DNA of 63,899 bases from Empedobacter stercoris (GCF_020281205.1 NZ_JACXZC010000017.1:1-63899), one strand, 5' to 3'. Shown: positions 27,319 to 35,257, counted from the stretch's first letter. A program made the numbers and translations. The notes: a model not told the origin generated them from the sequence alone.

Positions 27319-27362
27319 ATTATTATAACTTTTGAACAGCTAAGTTAGTCAAAAACGAAGTG

Positions 27363-27893
27363 ATGAGAAAACTAAAATTAGATGAATTAGGTCGAGTTTC
27401 GACCGAAGAATATAAAGAAATAGAAAAAAATCCGATTGTTGTTGTTTTGGATAATGTAAGGAGTATGCACAATGTTGGGGCAGTTTTTAGAACATCAGAT
27501 GCTTTTTTGATTGATAAAATTTATTTGTGTGGAATTACGGCAACACCTCCACATAAAGAAATTCATAAAACAGCAATTGGTGCAGAAAACTCAGTAGATT
27601 GGGAATATGTAAAAGATTCGAATGAATTGGTTGCCAAACTAAAAGAAGAAGGTTATCAAATTGTAACAATTGAACAAACAGAAGGTTCAGTTTTATTGAA
27701 TGAATTTGAAATTGATCAATCTCAGAAATATGCAATTATCATGGGGAATGAAGTGGATGGTGTACAACAATCTATCATTGACCAATGTGATACATGTATT
27801 GAAATTCCGCAATCTGGTACAAAACATTCGTTAAATGTTTCGGTTTGTACTGGAATTATTTTATGGAAATGGTATGAAGGATTTATGAGATAG
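27363..27893 (+). CDS. TrmH/SpoU family RNA 2'-O-methyltransferase
   Basis: A 176-residue SPOUT-fold methyltransferase of the TrmH class. Motifs seen: NVRSMHNVGAVFRTSDAF (motif 1), IMGNEVDGVQQSIID (motif 2) and IEIPQSGTKHSLNVSVCTGI (motif 3, knot region). The family methylates ribose in tRNA or rRNA; the target nucleotide is not predictable. A GTG at 27360 immediately precedes the ATG used here. It is convergent with the GNAT gene, sharing a bidirectional terminator. Confidence 0.92.
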   Translation: MRKLKLDELGRVSTEEYKEIEKNPIVVVLDNVRSMHNVGAVFRTSDAFLIDKIYLCGITATPPHKEIHKTAIGAENSVDWEYVKDSNELVAKLKEEGYQIVTIEQTEGSVLLNEFEIDQSQKYAIIMGNEVDGVQQSIIDQCDTCIEIPQSGTKHSLNVSVCTGIILWKWYEGFMR

Positions 27894-27920
27894 TTGAGAT
27901 TAAGCGTTAAGCAAAAATAA

Positions 27921-27950
27921 AAACTCCAAATTTCATAAAATTTGGAGTTT
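27921..27950. terminator. Bidirectional terminator
   Basis: AAACTCCAAATTT (27921-27933) pairs perfectly with 27938-27950, with A and T tracts on each side; it serves both the RNA methyltransferase and the GNAT gene. Confidence 0.85.
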
Positions 27951-27959
27951 TTTATTATT

Positions 27960-28412
27960 TTAAAAATTAACTGAGACATTAATCCATTCTGGATCAAAAT
28001 CAGCGTTGTATTTTTTGTAGAAATTAATGGCTGGTTCGTTCCAATCTAACACTTGCCAAACCATTCCATGATAATTATTCGCTTTTCCGTAAACAATTAA
28101 CTCATCCAATAATAATTTACCAATTCCAGATCCACGCATTTTTTCGGTCACAATTAAATCTTCCAAATACAATCTACGTCCTTTCCATGTTGAATAACGA
28201 TCATAGTGTAACGCGATTCCTTCCACTTTACCATCTACTTCTGCTACCAAAGATCCCCAAACTGGTTTTTCTCCGAAGCCACATTCTTCCATTTCTTCTA
28301 AAGTTACTGTAACTTCTTCAGGTGCTTTTTCATATAAAGCCAATTCGTGAATTAATTCTAAAATTCGAGGACAATCTTCTTTTCTTGCCTCTCGTATTGT
28401 TACATTTATCAT
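27960..28412 (-). CDS. GNAT family N-acetyltransferase
   Basis: A 150-residue acetyl-CoA-dependent acetyltransferase. The acetyl-CoA pyrophosphate-binding loop is MRGSGIGKLL (family pattern Q/RxxGxG/A), and the segment LYLEDLIVTEKMRG precedes it. The sequence EARKEDCPRILELIHELALYEK resembles spermidine/diamine N1-acetyltransferase-like proteins (SSAT/thialysine type), so a polyamine or amino-acid substrate is possible but unproven. There is no signal peptide. It lies between two terminator-like elements and is likely monocistronic. Confidence 0.88.
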   Translation of the reverse strand: MINVTIREARKEDCPRILELIHELALYEKAPEEVTVTLEEMEECGFGEKPVWGSLVAEVDGKVEGIALHYDRYSTWKGRRLYLEDLIVTEKMRGSGIGKLLLDELIVYGKANNYHGMVWQVLDWNEPAINFYKKYNADFDPEWINVSVNF

Positions 28413-28443
28413 TGTTGTGTATTATTTATTTGTATCTTTTTTT

Positions 28444-28485
28444 GATTCTTCGAGAAGATCAGAATTAAAAACTTCTAACTTAGTA
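28444..28485. repeat. Short dispersed repeat, copy 2 (3' of dgt)
   Basis: GATTCTTCGAGAAGATCAGA and the following ~20 bases resemble 8749-8787, and it starts right at the dgt stop (1 nt away). It contains the palindrome core TCTTCGAGAAGA. Confidence 0.4.
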
Positions 28486-28486
28486 C

Positions 28487-29854
28487 TTATATCGTCATTC
28501 CTATTTCTATTCCTTTTATGCGACGATATAACTCTGTTGCATAATTATCCGTCATTCCTGAAACATAATCTAAGATTCCCATCACTTTTTGATATTTAGT
28601 TCCTTTTTCATACAAAAATTGAGTAGGAACCAAACGTAAAGCTTTTTTCTCGAATGTCTTTCGTTCTTTTTCGTCTTTTAAGATTGGAGGAATAAATTGA
28701 GAAAGTAATTCTGACATGACATTATAACCTGCATTCTCAATCTCTAAAACTGAACGATGATTGTAAATATTTTCGATTGAAAAACGTTGAATTTCGTCCA
28801 AAACTCTTTTAGTTACTTGTTCTGTTTCATTTTTGATCACATCTAACAAAGCCGTTTTAAATTCACCTTTTACAATTTGATCAAAATTATTTTGATAGAC
28901 CTCAACCGATTTTTGTGTCAATAGGTTAATTGATTTTGCACGTAAATAAGCTATTCGATCATTTTTATCTGAAATCGATTTCAATGTATTTTTCGTTTTA
29001 TCAATTTGGGATGGATCTAATGATTCAACCAAATTCAAGAATAATTTTCGACATTTATCGTGATCAATAATGCCTAAACGTTGCGAATCTTCAACATCAA
29101 TTATCGAATAACAAATATCATCTGCTGCTTCCACCAACCACACAAACGGATGTCGTTTGTAAATAATGGGTGAATCTTGCTCCATAATCATATTTGTTTT
29201 TTCAGCAATTGTTCTGAACGCTTCTTTTTGCGCCTGAAAAAAACCAAACTTTTTACGATGCAATTGACTTTTATCTTTCGCTACAGATTCGCAAGGATAT
29301 TTTGCAATCGCCGCCAAAGTAGAATAGGTTAAACGTAAACCGCCTTCCGACTTTCCGTTCTGTTGTTGTGTCAAGATTCGGATTGCATTTGCGTTACCTT
29401 CAAAATTAATTAAATCAGCCCATTCAGCTTCGGTAAAATATTGCTTCAAATCAGCTTCGTGACGATCAAAATACGACGCAATCGCATCTTCTCCTGAATG
29501 CCCAAAAGCGGGGTTTCCAATATCATGACACAAACAAGCAGCCGAAATCACATCGTGAATACTATAATTGTAAAATTCTTGCGATTCATTCGTTAAATCA
29601 TAATTTTCTGAAACAAATTTCCCAACCAAATTTCCCATCGAACGACCAACAGACGAAACCTCTAACGAATGCGTCAATCTATTGTGTACAAAAACACTTC
29701 CCGGCAAAGGAAAAACTTGTGTTTTATTTTGCAAACGTCGAAACGCAGACGAAAAAATAATGCGGTCATAATCGCGCTGATAGGCTGATCGTGCATCCGA
29801 AGTATCGTTTGTATTGCTACGCTGATTGGTGTAAATATGATTTAGAAGTTCCAT
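28487..29854 (-). CDS. dgt: dGTPase, HD superfamily
   Basis: Hydrolyses dGTP (and possibly other dNTPs) to deoxynucleoside and triphosphate. HD-domain metal ligands are in RLTHSLEVS, CHDIGNPAFGHSGEDAI and later VEAADDICYSIID. The length of 455 matches long Dgt enzymes, and the N-terminal AYQRDYDRIIFSSAFRRLQNKTQVFP, split here as RDYDRIIFSSAFRRL and NKTQVFP, is a family signature. Such enzymes control dNTP pools and in some bacteria act against phage DNA synthesis; no anti-phage neighbours are present, so housekeeping is more likely. Confidence 0.95.
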   Translation of the reverse strand: MELLNHIYTNQRSNTNDTSDARSAYQRDYDRIIFSSAFRRLQNKTQVFPLPGSVFVHNRLTHSLEVSSVGRSMGNLVGKFVSENYDLTNESQEFYNYSIHDVISAACLCHDIGNPAFGHSGEDAIASYFDRHEADLKQYFTEAEWADLINFEGNANAIRILTQQQNGKSEGGLRLTYSTLAAIAKYPCESVAKDKSQLHRKKFGFFQAQKEAFRTIAEKTNMIMEQDSPIIYKRHPFVWLVEAADDICYSIIDVEDSQRLGIIDHDKCRKLFLNLVESLDPSQIDKTKNTLKSISDKNDRIAYLRAKSINLLTQKSVEVYQNNFDQIVKGEFKTALLDVIKNETEQVTKRVLDEIQRFSIENIYNHRSVLEIENAGYNVMSELLSQFIPPILKDEKERKTFEKKALRLVPTQFLYEKGTKYQKVMGILDYVSGMTDNYATELYRRIKGIEIGMTI

Positions 29855-29900
29855 AAACTGATTTAGAAAACGAATTTAACGAATAATGTTCAGTCACAAA

Positions 29901-29928
29901 AAAATCCGAACGGTTTCGTTCGGATTTT
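29901..29928 (-). terminator. Terminator after the LemA/TPM cluster
   Basis: AAAATCCGAACG (29901-29912) pairs perfectly with 29917-29928 around a GTTT loop, adjoining T-rich sequence on the minus strand. Confidence 0.85.
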
Positions 29929-29934
29929 GAATAT

Positions 29935-30432
29935 TTATTTGATATAATCATATAATACTTCAGAATCAAAAATACTTTTTTTAAGTCTTATATTTTTAAT
30001 TTCATCATTAGGTATTTCGATATCTCCTAGAGTTGTTTTTTGAAAATAGTAATAAATCTTACCATTATTAGTTTCTAATTTTACTATCGGATCATTGTGA
30101 TCATAAAATTTATCAACATTCTTAATTGGATAATTTATTGCCAAAGCTTTATCTACATTAACATAAAAATCCTTAAAGAAAATAATTGATACAACGTAAA
30201 TAAAACAAAAACATAATATAAGAATTAACATCCTAAAAACAATAGGCATTTTTTTATATACAAATGCTAAAATAATACTTATCAATAAAGAAAAAAATAC
30301 AACTATATTAGAACTAAAATTACTATTACCATATAGAGAATACTTCTTAATAAAAAAGAACTCACCTACGTAAAACAATATGTTTAAGAAGCCAATTAGT
30401 ACGACTAAAACAATTAGTATTTTTTTATTCAT
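29935..30432 (-). CDS. Hypothetical membrane protein at the end of the LemA/TPM operon
   Basis: A 165-residue protein with three predicted membrane helices (about residues 4-22, 36-55 and 63-85), then a ~80-residue soluble domain containing YDHNDPIVKLETNNGKIYYY. The soluble part looks beta-rich and extracytoplasmic. I place the start at MNKKILIV (30432), 11 nt after the preceding TPM gene, instead of the upstream in-frame ATG at 30450 that would overlap it. No family was recognised. Its place in the operon suggests involvement with the LemA/TPM proteins, but this is inference. Confidence 0.65.
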   Translation of the reverse strand: MNKKILIVLVVLIGFLNILFYVGEFFFIKKYSLYGNSNFSSNIVVFFSLLISIILAFVYKKMPIVFRMLILILCFCFIYVVSIIFFKDFYVNVDKALAINYPIKNVDKFYDHNDPIVKLETNNGKIYYYFQKTTLGDIEIPNDEIKNIRLKKSIFDSEVLYDYIK

Positions 30433-30443
30433 ATTTAAAAACA

Positions 30444-31256
30444 TTACCAACTACCAGATGCTCCACCGCCTCCGAAGCTTCCTCCTCCGAAACCTCCAAA
30501 GCCTCCGCCAGAAGAGCCGCCCCAAGAACCTCCTCCTGAACCAAAACCTCCACTACCGAAAACAGAACTTCCAGTGTTCATAATAATAATGTCATCTAAC
30601 AGACTTCGTCTGCCACCATTTCCTCCATTTCCATTATTATTTCCTCCTTTACCTTTTGACATCATAATAAAGATAAAGATGAAAAATCCAATAACAAAAA
30701 TAAGAACAAACCAATCCATTTCGGGTTCATTAGATTTTGGTTTATCTTGTTTATATTGTCCTGCAAATGCTTTAAAAATAGAATTAACTCCAGCATTTAT
30801 TCCACCAGCGTAATCACCTTTTTTGAAATAAGGAATAATCACTTGATCGATTATGGATTTATTGACACTTGGAGGTAAATAAATTTGAGCTGAATATCCC
30901 GTTCTGATAGTAATCTTACGATCTTTTTCACTCAATACAATAACAACTCCGTTGTCTTTACCTTTTGTTCCAACACCCCAATTTTCTCCAATTTCATTTG
31001 CAAACGTCTCCAAGGGATAACCATCCAAAGACTCTACTGTTAAGACCAAAATTTGAGTTGAAGTAGAGTCGTTATACGCTACCAATTTTCGTTCTAAATC
31101 ATTCAATTGCATTGCATCAAAAACGTGTGCATAATCCTGCACTAACTTTTTTGGTGGATTTTTCATCTTAACCAATTCATCTGGTGTCTGCCCAAAAACG
31201 GTTAAAATTGAAAAGAAAAATGTTAGAAAAAAATATTTAATTGTAGCTAATTTCAT
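30444..31256 (-). CDS. TPM domain protein, glycine-rich tail (YgcG-like)
   Basis: A 270-residue exported protein. The signal peptide ends LTVFGQ; a TPM (TPM_phosphatase, Psb32) domain follows, with VQDYAHVFDAMQLNDLE, TQILVLTVESLDGYPLE, GKDNGVVIVLSEKDRKI and RTGYSAQIYLPPS. A membrane helix (WFVLIFVIGFFIFIFIMM) lies near residue 200, then a tail with many GGGSFGGGGA-type repeats ending in GSW. I use the start at 31256, which gives a proper signal peptide; it overlaps the previous TPM gene by 20 nt. TPM domains have been linked to photosystem repair in plants and to the respiratory chain in Corynebacterium, but the bacterial role is unclear. Confidence 0.88.
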   Translation of the reverse strand: MKLATIKYFFLTFFFSILTVFGQTPDELVKMKNPPKKLVQDYAHVFDAMQLNDLERKLVAYNDSTSTQILVLTVESLDGYPLETFANEIGENWGVGTKGKDNGVVIVLSEKDRKITIRTGYSAQIYLPPSVNKSIIDQVIIPYFKKGDYAGGINAGVNSIFKAFAGQYKQDKPKSNEPEMDWFVLIFVIGFFIFIFIMMSKGKGGNNNGNGGNGGRRSLLDDIIIMNTGSSVFGSGGFGSGGGSWGGSSGGGFGGFGGGSFGGGGASGSW

Positions 31257-31677
31257 CTGAAAGTTCATTTGTATCATCCTTTTGATAAGGAAAATATTTT
31301 TTAAGTGCTTTGCCTGTTTTTTTAATTCCTTCACAAAGGCCTTTTGTATAATTTTCTTTTTTGAAATGTTTGATAACTTCTTCTTTTATATCATCCCAAA
31401 AATCATCAGGTGTTACTTTATCAATTCCCTCATCGCCGATAATTGTAAAATTATGATCGGTTGGAGAAACATGGAATAAAACACCATTTCTGTTTTTTGT
31501 TTTATACATTTCTAATCTTTCGAAAACCTCTAAAGCTTTATCAAAATGATTTGGAGAAGATTCGAATTCAATATGAATTCGAATCTCACCACTTGTATTT
31601 TTCTCGGCTTTTTGAATGGCTTCGATTATTTTTTTTTCATCTTTTGAAGAAAGAAATTGATGTTTCTTTTTTCCCAT
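31237..31677 (-). CDS. TPM domain protein, soluble
   Basis: A 146-residue protein of a single TPM domain (EKKIIEAIQKAEKNTSGEIR, then RNGVLFHVSPTDHNFTIIGDEGI and VIKHFKKENYTKGLCEGI) with a Lys-rich, charged N-terminus. No signal peptide, so probably cytoplasmic. It lies between lemA (15 nt upstream) and the larger TPM gene, which it overlaps by 20 nt. The lemA-TPM-TPM order is common in Bacteroidota. Function is unknown; the arrangement suggests the three form a unit at the inner membrane. Confidence 0.85.
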   Translation of the reverse strand: MGKKKHQFLSSKDEKKIIEAIQKAEKNTSGEIRIHIEFESSPNHFDKALEVFERLEMYKTKNRNGVLFHVSPTDHNFTIIGDEGIDKVTPDDFWDDIKEEVIKHFKKENYTKGLCEGIKKTGKALKKYFPYQKDDTNELSDEISYN

Positions 31678-31692
31678 AGTGATGATTTTTTA

Positions 31693-32304
31693 TTATTTAG
31701 AAAAATCTATTGTAGGAGCATTTTCAGTTCCTGCCGCAGCTTCGAAATATCCTTTCTCTGTAAAACCAACAATTCCAGCCATCATATTAGTTGGGAATGT
31801 TTTAATTTTAGTATTATACACTTTTGCTGCTTCGTTGTATTTTTTTCTTTCGAATAAAACTTCTTGTTCCATACTTTCAATAGAAGCTTGTAAATTAGTA
31901 AATCCTGTTACAGCTTTTAACTCTGGGTATCTTTCTACAGATACCAATAAACGGCTTAATGTAGATCCTAATTGATCTTGCGCAGCTTGGAATTTAGAAA
32001 TATTTTCTTGTGTTAATTGATTTGGATCATCAATTTTTATTTGATTTGATGTTGCTTTTGCACGTGCATCTATAACAGCAGTTAATGTTTCTTTTTCGTA
32101 ATTCGCAGCACCTTTTACAGTTCCAACTAACTGATTGACTAAGTCTGAACGTTTTTGGTATGTATTTTCTACGTTCGACCATTGCGATTTTACATTTTCT
32201 TGCATAGGTACTAATCCGTTATAAACAGACATTAACCATAGTCCAATAATTACAATTATTCCAACTAAAGCTCCACCTCCAATAAGACATCCTTTGTTTT
32301 TCAT
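31693..32304 (-). CDS. lemA: LemA family protein
   Basis: A 203-residue protein with one N-terminal membrane helix (GCLIGGGALVGIIVIIGLWL) and a helical soluble domain. Segments such as YNGLVPMQENVKSQWSNVEN, YQKRSDLVNQLVGTVKG and RYPELKAV are LemA signatures. LemA proteins occur in many bacteria with the bulk of the chain outside the membrane, and their biochemical role is not settled. It leads the lemA-TPM-TPM-membrane-protein operon; the intergenic gap to the first TPM gene is 15 nt. Confidence 0.92.
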   Translation of the reverse strand: MKNKGCLIGGGALVGIIVIIGLWLMSVYNGLVPMQENVKSQWSNVENTYQKRSDLVNQLVGTVKGAANYEKETLTAVIDARAKATSNQIKIDDPNQLTQENISKFQAAQDQLGSTLSRLLVSVERYPELKAVTGFTNLQASIESMEQEVLFERKKYNEAAKVYNTKIKTFPTNMMAGIVGFTEKGYFEAAAGTENAPTIDFSK

Positions 32305-32369
32305 AGTTATTTTTTATTTATTAATATGTAAAAATAGTATTTTTTCAACAATCTTTTATCAAAAATAAA

Positions 32370-32393
32370 GCCGAGCTTTTAAGCAAACTCGGC
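32370..32393 (-). terminator. Weak terminator after the 155-residue protein gene
   Basis: GCCGAG/CTCGGC arms (32370-32375, 32388-32393) give six GC-rich pairs; the minus strand then reads TTTATTTTTG. Confidence 0.55.
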
Positions 32394-32419
32394 GAAGATA
32401 TTTTCTACTATTTTAAGGC

Positions 32420-32887
32420 TTAATTTAGTAATGTTTTAGCCCAACTTTGTTCGATAGGTAATAACCAATTTTGTTTAAAATCGTGTAAAGAAGAAACACC
32501 ATTATTGAAAACGTTTACATTTTTAATAGCACCTTCTTTTACTTTTTGTTTAAAATTCGGTAATTTTTCGATGAAGATTTCTTCCTCATTTTCGTAAGAA
32601 ACTAACATACGGTTTAATAAATCAAACGAATAAGCAGCATCTATTTCGCGTACTAATTTCGTCAACTTATCAATTGAGCATCCACTTGCGGTTTCTTGAT
32701 TTTCGTCTACTGCAACTACAATAAATTGATCATACGGTAAAACAAAATCAGCTAAAAGTTCAGCTCCATGTGCATTCCAATCTGCAATAAAAGTATTTAA
32801 TTTTGTTGTAATAACTTCTTTTTCTATTGCCGAGAATTTACGATTGGCTTGAAAAATCCAAATTCTTGATTCGTCTGCTAAATTCAT
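32420..32887 (-). CDS. Conserved Bacteroidota protein (often misnamed ABC transporter ATPase)
   Basis: A 155-residue protein of a family widely conserved in Flavobacteriia and, from memory, often labelled ABC transporter ATPase. I see no Walker A (GxxxxGKS/T), Walker B or ABC signature, so that label is not supported here. Motifs include ESRIWIFQANRKFSAIEKE, FLPYDQFIVVAVDE in the form LPYDQFIVVAVDEN, ASGCSIDKLTKLV and the C-terminal LLPIEQSWAKTLL. The ASGCSID segment contains the only Cys. No signal peptide or membrane helix. Function is unknown. Confidence 0.75.
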   Translation of the reverse strand: MNLADESRIWIFQANRKFSAIEKEVITTKLNTFIADWNAHGAELLADFVLPYDQFIVVAVDENQETASGCSIDKLTKLVREIDAAYSFDLLNRMLVSYENEEEIFIEKLPNFKQKVKEGAIKNVNVFNNGVSSLHDFKQNWLLPIEQSWAKTLLN

Positions 32888-32954
32888 TTTCTCTTCATTT
32901 AAAATTTGTATTCAAAGTTACGAAATTATTTTAGCTAATGAGCAAAAAGCAAAA

Positions 32955-32978
32955 AAGGAGATTGTTTCCAATCCCCTT
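32955..32978 (-). terminator. Terminator after the cold-shock genes
   Basis: Minus-strand AAGGGGATTG and CAATCTCCTT pair with one G-U, GAAA loop, and are followed by six Ts. Confidence 0.75.
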
Positions 32979-33003
32979 CTTTTAATAAAAACTATGAATA
33001 AAA

Positions 33004-33195
33004 TTATATTCTTTTTACATTTACTGCCATAAGTCCTTTTTTACCTTTTTCTAGGTCAAAAGTTACTCTGTCATTTTCATTAACTCTATCTACTAATCCT
33101 GATACGTGTACGAAAATATCTTCACCTCCATTAGCACTTGAAATAAAACCAAAACCTTTTGATTCGTTAAAGAATTTTACTGTTCCTTCTTGCAT
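33004..33195 (-). CDS. Cold-shock protein, CspA family
   Basis: A 63-residue single cold-shock domain. RNP1 is KGFGFI and RNP2 is DIFVHV, both intact; these aromatic residues bind single-stranded RNA/DNA. Csp proteins melt RNA secondary structure and aid translation at low temperature. It lies 18 nt after a larger CSD gene on the same strand, so they probably share a transcript. Its short length (typical 65-70) and absence of any tail mark it as a minimal Csp. Confidence 0.95.
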   Translation of the reverse strand: MQEGTVKFFNESKGFGFISSANGGEDIFVHVSGLVDRVNENDRVTFDLEKGKKGLMAVNVKRI

Positions 33196-33213
33196 TTATA
33201 TATTATTTAATAA

Positions 33214-33633
33214 TTAATTTTTTGAAATTTGAGTCGCTCTGTAGCCTTTTTCGCTTATTGCTTTTTTAAACTCTACTGCATCTCCTACTTTTAATAATTC
33301 TTTCGATTCTTTGAAATGGAAAAAAACTTTCTCTGTAGAATTTGTTATTTTGATAAATCCAAAACCTTTCTGATCGTTGTAATTATCAACTACACCTGTT
33401 ATAAAAACATCTTTATCTTCTGATCTAGAGTTATTCAATAAATCCTTTTCTTTGTCTTGAAGGTGAGGAGGAATATCTGTAAAGTTTCCTAAAACATCAA
33501 CATAAACAATCATTTCTTCTAATGATTTTCCTTTGTTATTATTTTCTTTACGATTTTCTCTTTTATTTTTTTTCTCTATTTTTTTTAATGCTCTTTTTTT
33601 ATTTTTTTCCTTTTTAGATGTGGAATCTGCCAT
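33214..33633 (-). CDS. Cold-shock-domain protein with Lys-rich N-terminal extension
   Basis: A 139-residue protein. The first ~40 residues are extremely basic (KKEKNKKRALKKIEKKNKR), likely unstructured and nucleic-acid-binding. Residues ~75-139 form a cold-shock domain with RNP1 KGFGFI and RNP2 KVFFHF. The fusion of a basic tail to CSD is common in Bacteroidota RNA chaperones. A -7 box lies about 190 nt upstream, suggesting a long 5' leader as in other cold-shock genes. It is followed after 18 nt by the minimal Csp gene. Confidence 0.88.
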   Translation of the reverse strand: MADSTSKKEKNKKRALKKIEKKNKRENRKENNNKGKSLEEMIVYVDVLGNFTDIPPHLQDKEKDLLNNSRSEDKDVFITGVVDNYNDQKGFGFIKITNSTEKVFFHFKESKELLKVGDAVEFKKAISEKGYRATQISKN

Positions 33634-33823
33634 AGATATTTTTTATCAAATTTTATTGTTACTTATATAAAAGAGAGATAAAAAAATAAATACCCAACTA
33701 AATGAATATCAATTCTAGAGTAATAATTTCGAAGTACAAAAATTAATAAAATGAGTTGACTGAAGTCAAAAAATATAATTAAAAAAGTAAATTAAAGCTT
33801 AAAATCTTGTCTCTAATACTTTG
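33634..33823 (-). promoter_or_regulatory. Possible long 5' leader of the cold-shock operon
   Basis: About 190 nt separate the CSD start (33633) from a candidate -7 element; no ORF is present. Long leaders that refold with temperature are known for cspA-type genes; sequence alone does not prove it here. Confidence 0.35.
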
Positions 33824-33831
33824 CAAATGTA
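33824..33831 (-). promoter_or_regulatory. Candidate -7 element for the cold-shock operon
   Basis: Minus-strand TACATTTG matches TAnnTTTG. No -33 TTTG at the usual distance, so support is partial. Confidence 0.4.
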
Positions 33832-33886
33832 CATCTAATATTTTAAGTATTCGTCATTCTATCCAATTCATTTTTTTTTAAATAAA

Positions 33887-33912
33887 AAAACCGCCTAAAA
33901 AGAGGCGGTTTT
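33887..33912 (-). terminator. Terminator after the Fe-S (CCG-domain) gene
   Basis: AAAACCGCCT and AGGCGGTTTT (33887-33896, 33903-33912) flank a 6-nt loop; T tracts follow on the minus strand. Confidence 0.85.
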
Positions 33913-33938
33913 ACAACGGTTATATTTTTTGAAATTAA

Positions 33939-34730
33939 CTATAAATCTTTCGCTTCCATAATTAATTCAGCTAAATCTTTTACTAATACAGTAGATTCTT
34001 TCTCAAAATGTTTTACCCCATCAGTCATCATTGTATTACAAAATGGGCAACCAGTCGCAATAATATGCGGTTCTTTTTCTAACGCTTCTTCTGTACGCTC
34101 GACATTAATGTCTTTGTTACCTTTTTCTGGTTCTTTGAACATTTGAGCACCGCCTGCACCACAACATAGTCCACGTGTTTTACAACGTTTCATTTCAACT
34201 AATTCGGCGTCTAATTTTTCAATTAATTCACGAGGCGCTTCATACACATCATTTCCTCGACCCAAATAACATGGATCATGGAACGTGATTCGTCTACCTT
34301 TGAATGTTTCAGAACCTTCTAGTTTTAATTTACCTTCGTTGATTAATTGTTGAAGATATTGCGAATGGTGTAACACTTCGTAATCTCCTCCTAAACTTGG
34401 GTATTCATTTTTCAGGGTATTGAAACAATGCGGACAAGTTGTAACAATTTTTTTTACCTCGTAAGCATTCAAAACTTCAATATTCATCATTGCTTGCATT
34501 TGGAAAACAAATTCGTTTCCTGCTCTTTTTGCGGGGTCCCCCGTACAAGATTCTTCTGTCCCTAAAACTGCAAATTCGACTCCGATGCTATTTAAAATTT
34601 TAACAAATGCTCTTGTTATTTTTTTAGCTCTATCATCAAAACTTCCGGCACAACCAACCCAGAACAAAACTTCTGGTTGTTTACCTTCGGCCATATACTG
34701 AGCCATTGTTTTAACTGTAATACTTGACAT
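33939..34730 (-). CDS. (Fe-S)-binding protein with two CCG domains
   Basis: A 263-residue cysteine-rich protein of the HdrB/GlpC/LutA-like class. The first domain has VGCAGSFDDRAKK and EESCTGDPAKR; the second has CHDPCYLGRGNDVYE-like DPCYLGRGNDVYEAPR, CKTRGLCCGAGGAQMF and ATGCPFCNTMM. CCG modules bind Fe-S clusters and carry electrons, as in heterodisulfide reductase subunit B. Together with the membrane Fe-S protein encoded two genes upstream, it probably forms a quinone-linked redox complex of unknown substrate. Genes lie in the order membrane Fe-S, HAD, CCG. Confidence 0.88.
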   Translation of the reverse strand: MSSITVKTMAQYMAEGKQPEVLFWVGCAGSFDDRAKKITRAFVKILNSIGVEFAVLGTEESCTGDPAKRAGNEFVFQMQAMMNIEVLNAYEVKKIVTTCPHCFNTLKNEYPSLGGDYEVLHHSQYLQQLINEGKLKLEGSETFKGRRITFHDPCYLGRGNDVYEAPRELIEKLDAELVEMKRCKTRGLCCGAGGAQMFKEPEKGNKDINVERTEEALEKEPHIIATGCPFCNTMMTDGVKHFEKESTVLVKDLAELIMEAKDL

Positions 34731-34760
34731 ATTTTTTTGTGTTATTTGATTGGATTTGGT

Positions 34761-35189
34761 TTAATGTTTACCATCATCAAATACCTGAATGGAAACATTT
34801 TTTTCAACCAAATCTGTAAATTTACCATTGTATCGTGTTGCTTTTACTAAATGGTTGTCTACCCAATGGTAATTACCTCCACGAGGTTTCCCCATTAGAA
34901 GTCCATGATATTTAAAACCATGTTTTTTCAACCAAATTTCTGTGTATTCACGATGTTCTTCTATACGCGATGTGAAAAATGTAATAATATGCCCTTCGTC
35001 ATACCATTTATTCAACGTTTCTAAAGCATCTGGATAAACAGCTGCAGTTAACATACGTTCTGGTTCTTCGTTAGGAATATCATCGCAAATTGTTCCATCA
35101 ATATCAATTAAATAATTTTTGATATTCTCTGGTAAAATAGGACTTACTCTTTCTCCGTTTTCAATTTTTTCCTCTAAGAAATTTTCCAT
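34761..35189 (-). CDS. HAD-family phosphatase-like protein
   Basis: A 142-residue small HAD hydrolase. Motif I is LIDIDGTICDD (catalytic Asp and Asp+2), motif II is FFTSR, the motif III Lys is probably in GKPRGGNYHWVD, and motif IV is FDDG near the C-terminus. All are compact with no cap domain. From memory, homologues are sometimes annotated as phosphoheptose isomerase, which the sequence does not support. It lies between two Fe-S protein genes; why is unknown. Substrate is unknown. Confidence 0.78.
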   Translation of the reverse strand: MENFLEEKIENGERVSPILPENIKNYLIDIDGTICDDIPNEEPERMLTAAVYPDALETLNKWYDEGHIITFFTSRIEEHREYTEIWLKKHGFKYHGLLMGKPRGGNYHWVDNHLVKATRYNGKFTDLVEKNVSIQVFDDGKH

Positions 35190-35257
35190 GTGTGTGTTGT
35201 TTTTGTATTATTTTTAAATTAATAGTTCTTCGAGAATGAGTAATTGTATTTTACAAT

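Noticed and set aside
27360-27362. GTG start for the RNA methyltransferase
   Set aside because: An ATG follows immediately and gives the same protein minus one residue.
28487-29854. Dgt as part of an anti-phage nucleotide-depletion system
   Set aside because: Neighbours are ordinary genes and the protein has all features of a housekeeping dGTPase.
30444-30700. Glycine-rich tail of the TPM protein as a novel repeat
   Set aside because: Such GGG/F/S-rich tails are common in YgcG-type TPM proteins.
31257-31334. Longer N-terminus for the large TPM protein
   Set aside because: It is Lys-rich, overlaps the previous gene by about 100 nt and masks the signal peptide.
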